Assembly: GCA_018240935.1 (NCBI GenBank)
Contig: JAFEEV010000221.1
Location: 1 to 8,694 of the forward strand
Direction: 5' to 3'
DNA: 8,694 nucleotides
Source: Pseudomonadota bacterium
GTDB lineage: Bacteria; Pseudomonadota; Gammaproteobacteria; Burkholderiales; Nitrosomonadaceae
Part shown: piece by piece, positions 7,790 through 8,694 of the stretch
Position numbering within the stretch: the first letter of the stretch is position 1
How the letters are laid out: each line of letters starts with the position of its first letter
Translations under genes and position numbers: made by a program
The notes under the pieces: model-generated
What the model saw: the letters and a program-made list of their open reading frames with translations, nothing else
Told to the model about the DNA's origin: nothing
Databases searched by the model: none

Positions 7790-7832
7790 CCACTTTCTTG
7801 TCTCGTGCGACAGGAAAGTGGTTTTATCTTTT
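7790..7832 (+). terminator. Rho-independent terminator after the aminotransferase
   Basis: A 13-base-pair stem: CCACTTTC (7790-7797) pairs with GAAAGTGG (7814-7821), then a T-G wobble pair, then TGTC (7799-7802) with GACA (7809-7812), closed by a 6-base loop. A T-rich tract (TTTTATCTTTT, 7822-7832) follows immediately. It begins about 30 bases after the stop codon and separates the aminotransferase from the next gene. The minus-strand side lacks a comparable T tract, so it should act rightward only. Confidence 0.92.
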
Positions 7833-7862
7833 GATTGATTCATCCTGGACAATCCGGTCATT

Positions 7863-8694
7863 ATGGTGTTGGATTTTCCCGTGGCAATCGCCGCAGCACC
7901 GCTGTTATCGTTCGTTCTATCCTTCTTCTCCATCCTCTGGTTGATTAAAAGAAAAGCGGGTTGGGGGCTGGATCATCCCAACGCACGCTCGCTTCATGCC
8001 GTTCCGGTTCCGCGTACCGGCGGATTGGGATTGTTGTCGGGCGTGATCGCCGCGTGGCTGTGTTTTTCAACCGCGATCCCGCCAATTATCTGGGCCGGTA
8101 CCGTTGCGCTGATGGTAATATCATTGCTGGACGATATCCGGCATGTTCCGGTGCGGTATCGGTTGCTGATACATACTCTCGTTGCATCCGCGTTTTCCGC
8201 GGTTTTTTTGCTGCCTGCTCATGGCTGGTTAATTGCACTGGGCGCTATGGCGGCGGTGATCTGGATGTGCAATCTCTATAATTTCATGGATGGTTCGGAT
8301 GGGCTGGCAGGTGGCATGGCGGTAATCGGGTTCGGATACTATGGTTTGTTTGCGTACATAGCCGGGGATCATGATTTTGCCGTGGTCAATTTTTCGATAG
8401 CCGCTGCGGCGTTGGCTTTTTTGTTGCACAACTTTCATCCTGCGCGTATCTTCATGGGCGACGTTGGTGCCATTCCACTTGGGTTTCTGGCTGCGGCACT
8501 GGGGGTACTGGGATGGCTTAATCAGCTGTGGTCACTGTGGGTACCCCTGCTGATATTTTCGCCGTTCATTGTGGATGCGACAGCGACGCTGATCAAACGC
8601 TTATTGCGCGGCGAGAAAATCTGGCAAGCGCACCGTGAGCACTATTATCAGCGCATGGTACAAAGCGGATTGGGGCATCGCAATACCGCATTAG
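7863..8694 (+). CDS. WecA/MraY-type polyprenyl-phosphate sugar-1-phosphate transferase (3' end outside window)
   Basis: 277 codons are visible with no stop; the family usually has about 330-360 residues, so the last fifth is missing. The protein is very hydrophobic with many membrane helices and sits in the inner membrane. It should transfer a HexNAc-1-phosphate from a UDP-sugar to undecaprenyl phosphate, starting a lipid-linked glycan. Family motifs are present: the HPNARSLHAVPVPRTGGLG stretch (38-56) after the first helix, the acidic pair D90-D91, NLYNFMDGSDGLAG (137-150) with D143 and D146, FMGDVG (197-202) with D200, and the cytoplasmic His loop HREHYYQR (257-264). The ATG at 7863 is chosen because an in-frame TGA lies at 7836-7838; its Shine-Dalgarno is poor (GGA at 7847-7849), so translation may be modest. 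Which sugar it uses, and whether it serves O-antigen or exopolysaccharide, cannot be told without the downstream genes. Confidence 0.92.
   Translation, partial: MVLDFPVAIAAAPLLSFVLSFFSILWLIKRKAGWGLDHPNARSLHAVPVPRTGGLGLLSGVIAAWLCFSTAIPPIIWAGTVALMVISLLDDIRHVPVRYRLLIHTLVASAFSAVFLLPAHGWLIALGAMAAVIWMCNLYNFMDGSDGLAGGMAVIGFGYYGLFAYIAGDHDFAVVNFSIAAAALAFLLHNFHPARIFMGDVGAIPLGFLAAALGVLGWLNQLWSLWVPLLIFSPFIVDATATLIKRLLRGEKIWQAHREHYYQRMVQSGLGHRNTAL

Noticed and set aside
1..8694. CRISPR arrays, tRNA/rRNA genes, insertion sequences, attachment sites
   Set aside because: No spaced direct repeats, transposase reading frame, terminal inverted repeats or structured RNA gene was found on either strand by eye.

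Overview
The window looks like a mid-GC (low 50s percent by eye) proteobacterial chromosome. The WecA-type sugar-phosphate transferase and the AGXT-type aminotransferase resemble those of Betaproteobacteria, and a Nitrosomonas-like autotroph is my best guess. That placement is an inference from protein style, with no marker gene to support it.

Left two thirds, minus strand: two genes run leftward and probably form one operon. The upstream gene (6213 to 2968) encodes a 1081-residue signalling protein made of an N-terminal zinc ribbon, a class III nucleotide cyclase domain, a STAND/AAA-like ATPase and a long TPR-like C-terminus. Nineteen bases after its stop codon, behind a clear Shine-Dalgarno, begins a very large enzyme gene (2948 to beyond base 1, 982 codons visible, no stop). 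It joins an acetoacetate-decarboxylase-like domain to a flavin-dependent, amine-oxidase-like oxidoreductase. It runs off the window edge, so it is easy to miss, and many shorter reading frames lie over it on both strands.

Middle: a divergent intergenic region of about 330 bases (6214 to 6540) holds the control regions of both directions. It includes a possible 10-codon leader frame just ahead of the cyclase gene.

Right third, plus strand: a complete alanine/serine-glyoxylate aminotransferase (6541 to 7758) is followed by a strong rho-independent terminator (7790 to 7832). Then comes a 3'-truncated membrane glycosyltransferase of the WecA/MraY type (7863 to the end), which probably opens a surface-polysaccharide locus.

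The aminotransferase (glyoxylate/glycine metabolism) and the transferase (lipid-linked sugar synthesis) look like ordinary genes. The part worth attention is the leftward pair. A multi-domain cyclase/ATPase whose substrate-selecting residues are non-canonical is apparently co-transcribed with a decarboxylase-like/flavoenzyme fusion. The decarboxylase half keeps the Schiff-base lysine but not its usual partners, and the flavoenzyme half carries a 24-residue tandem repeat. The substrate and product of this pair cannot be read from the sequence.
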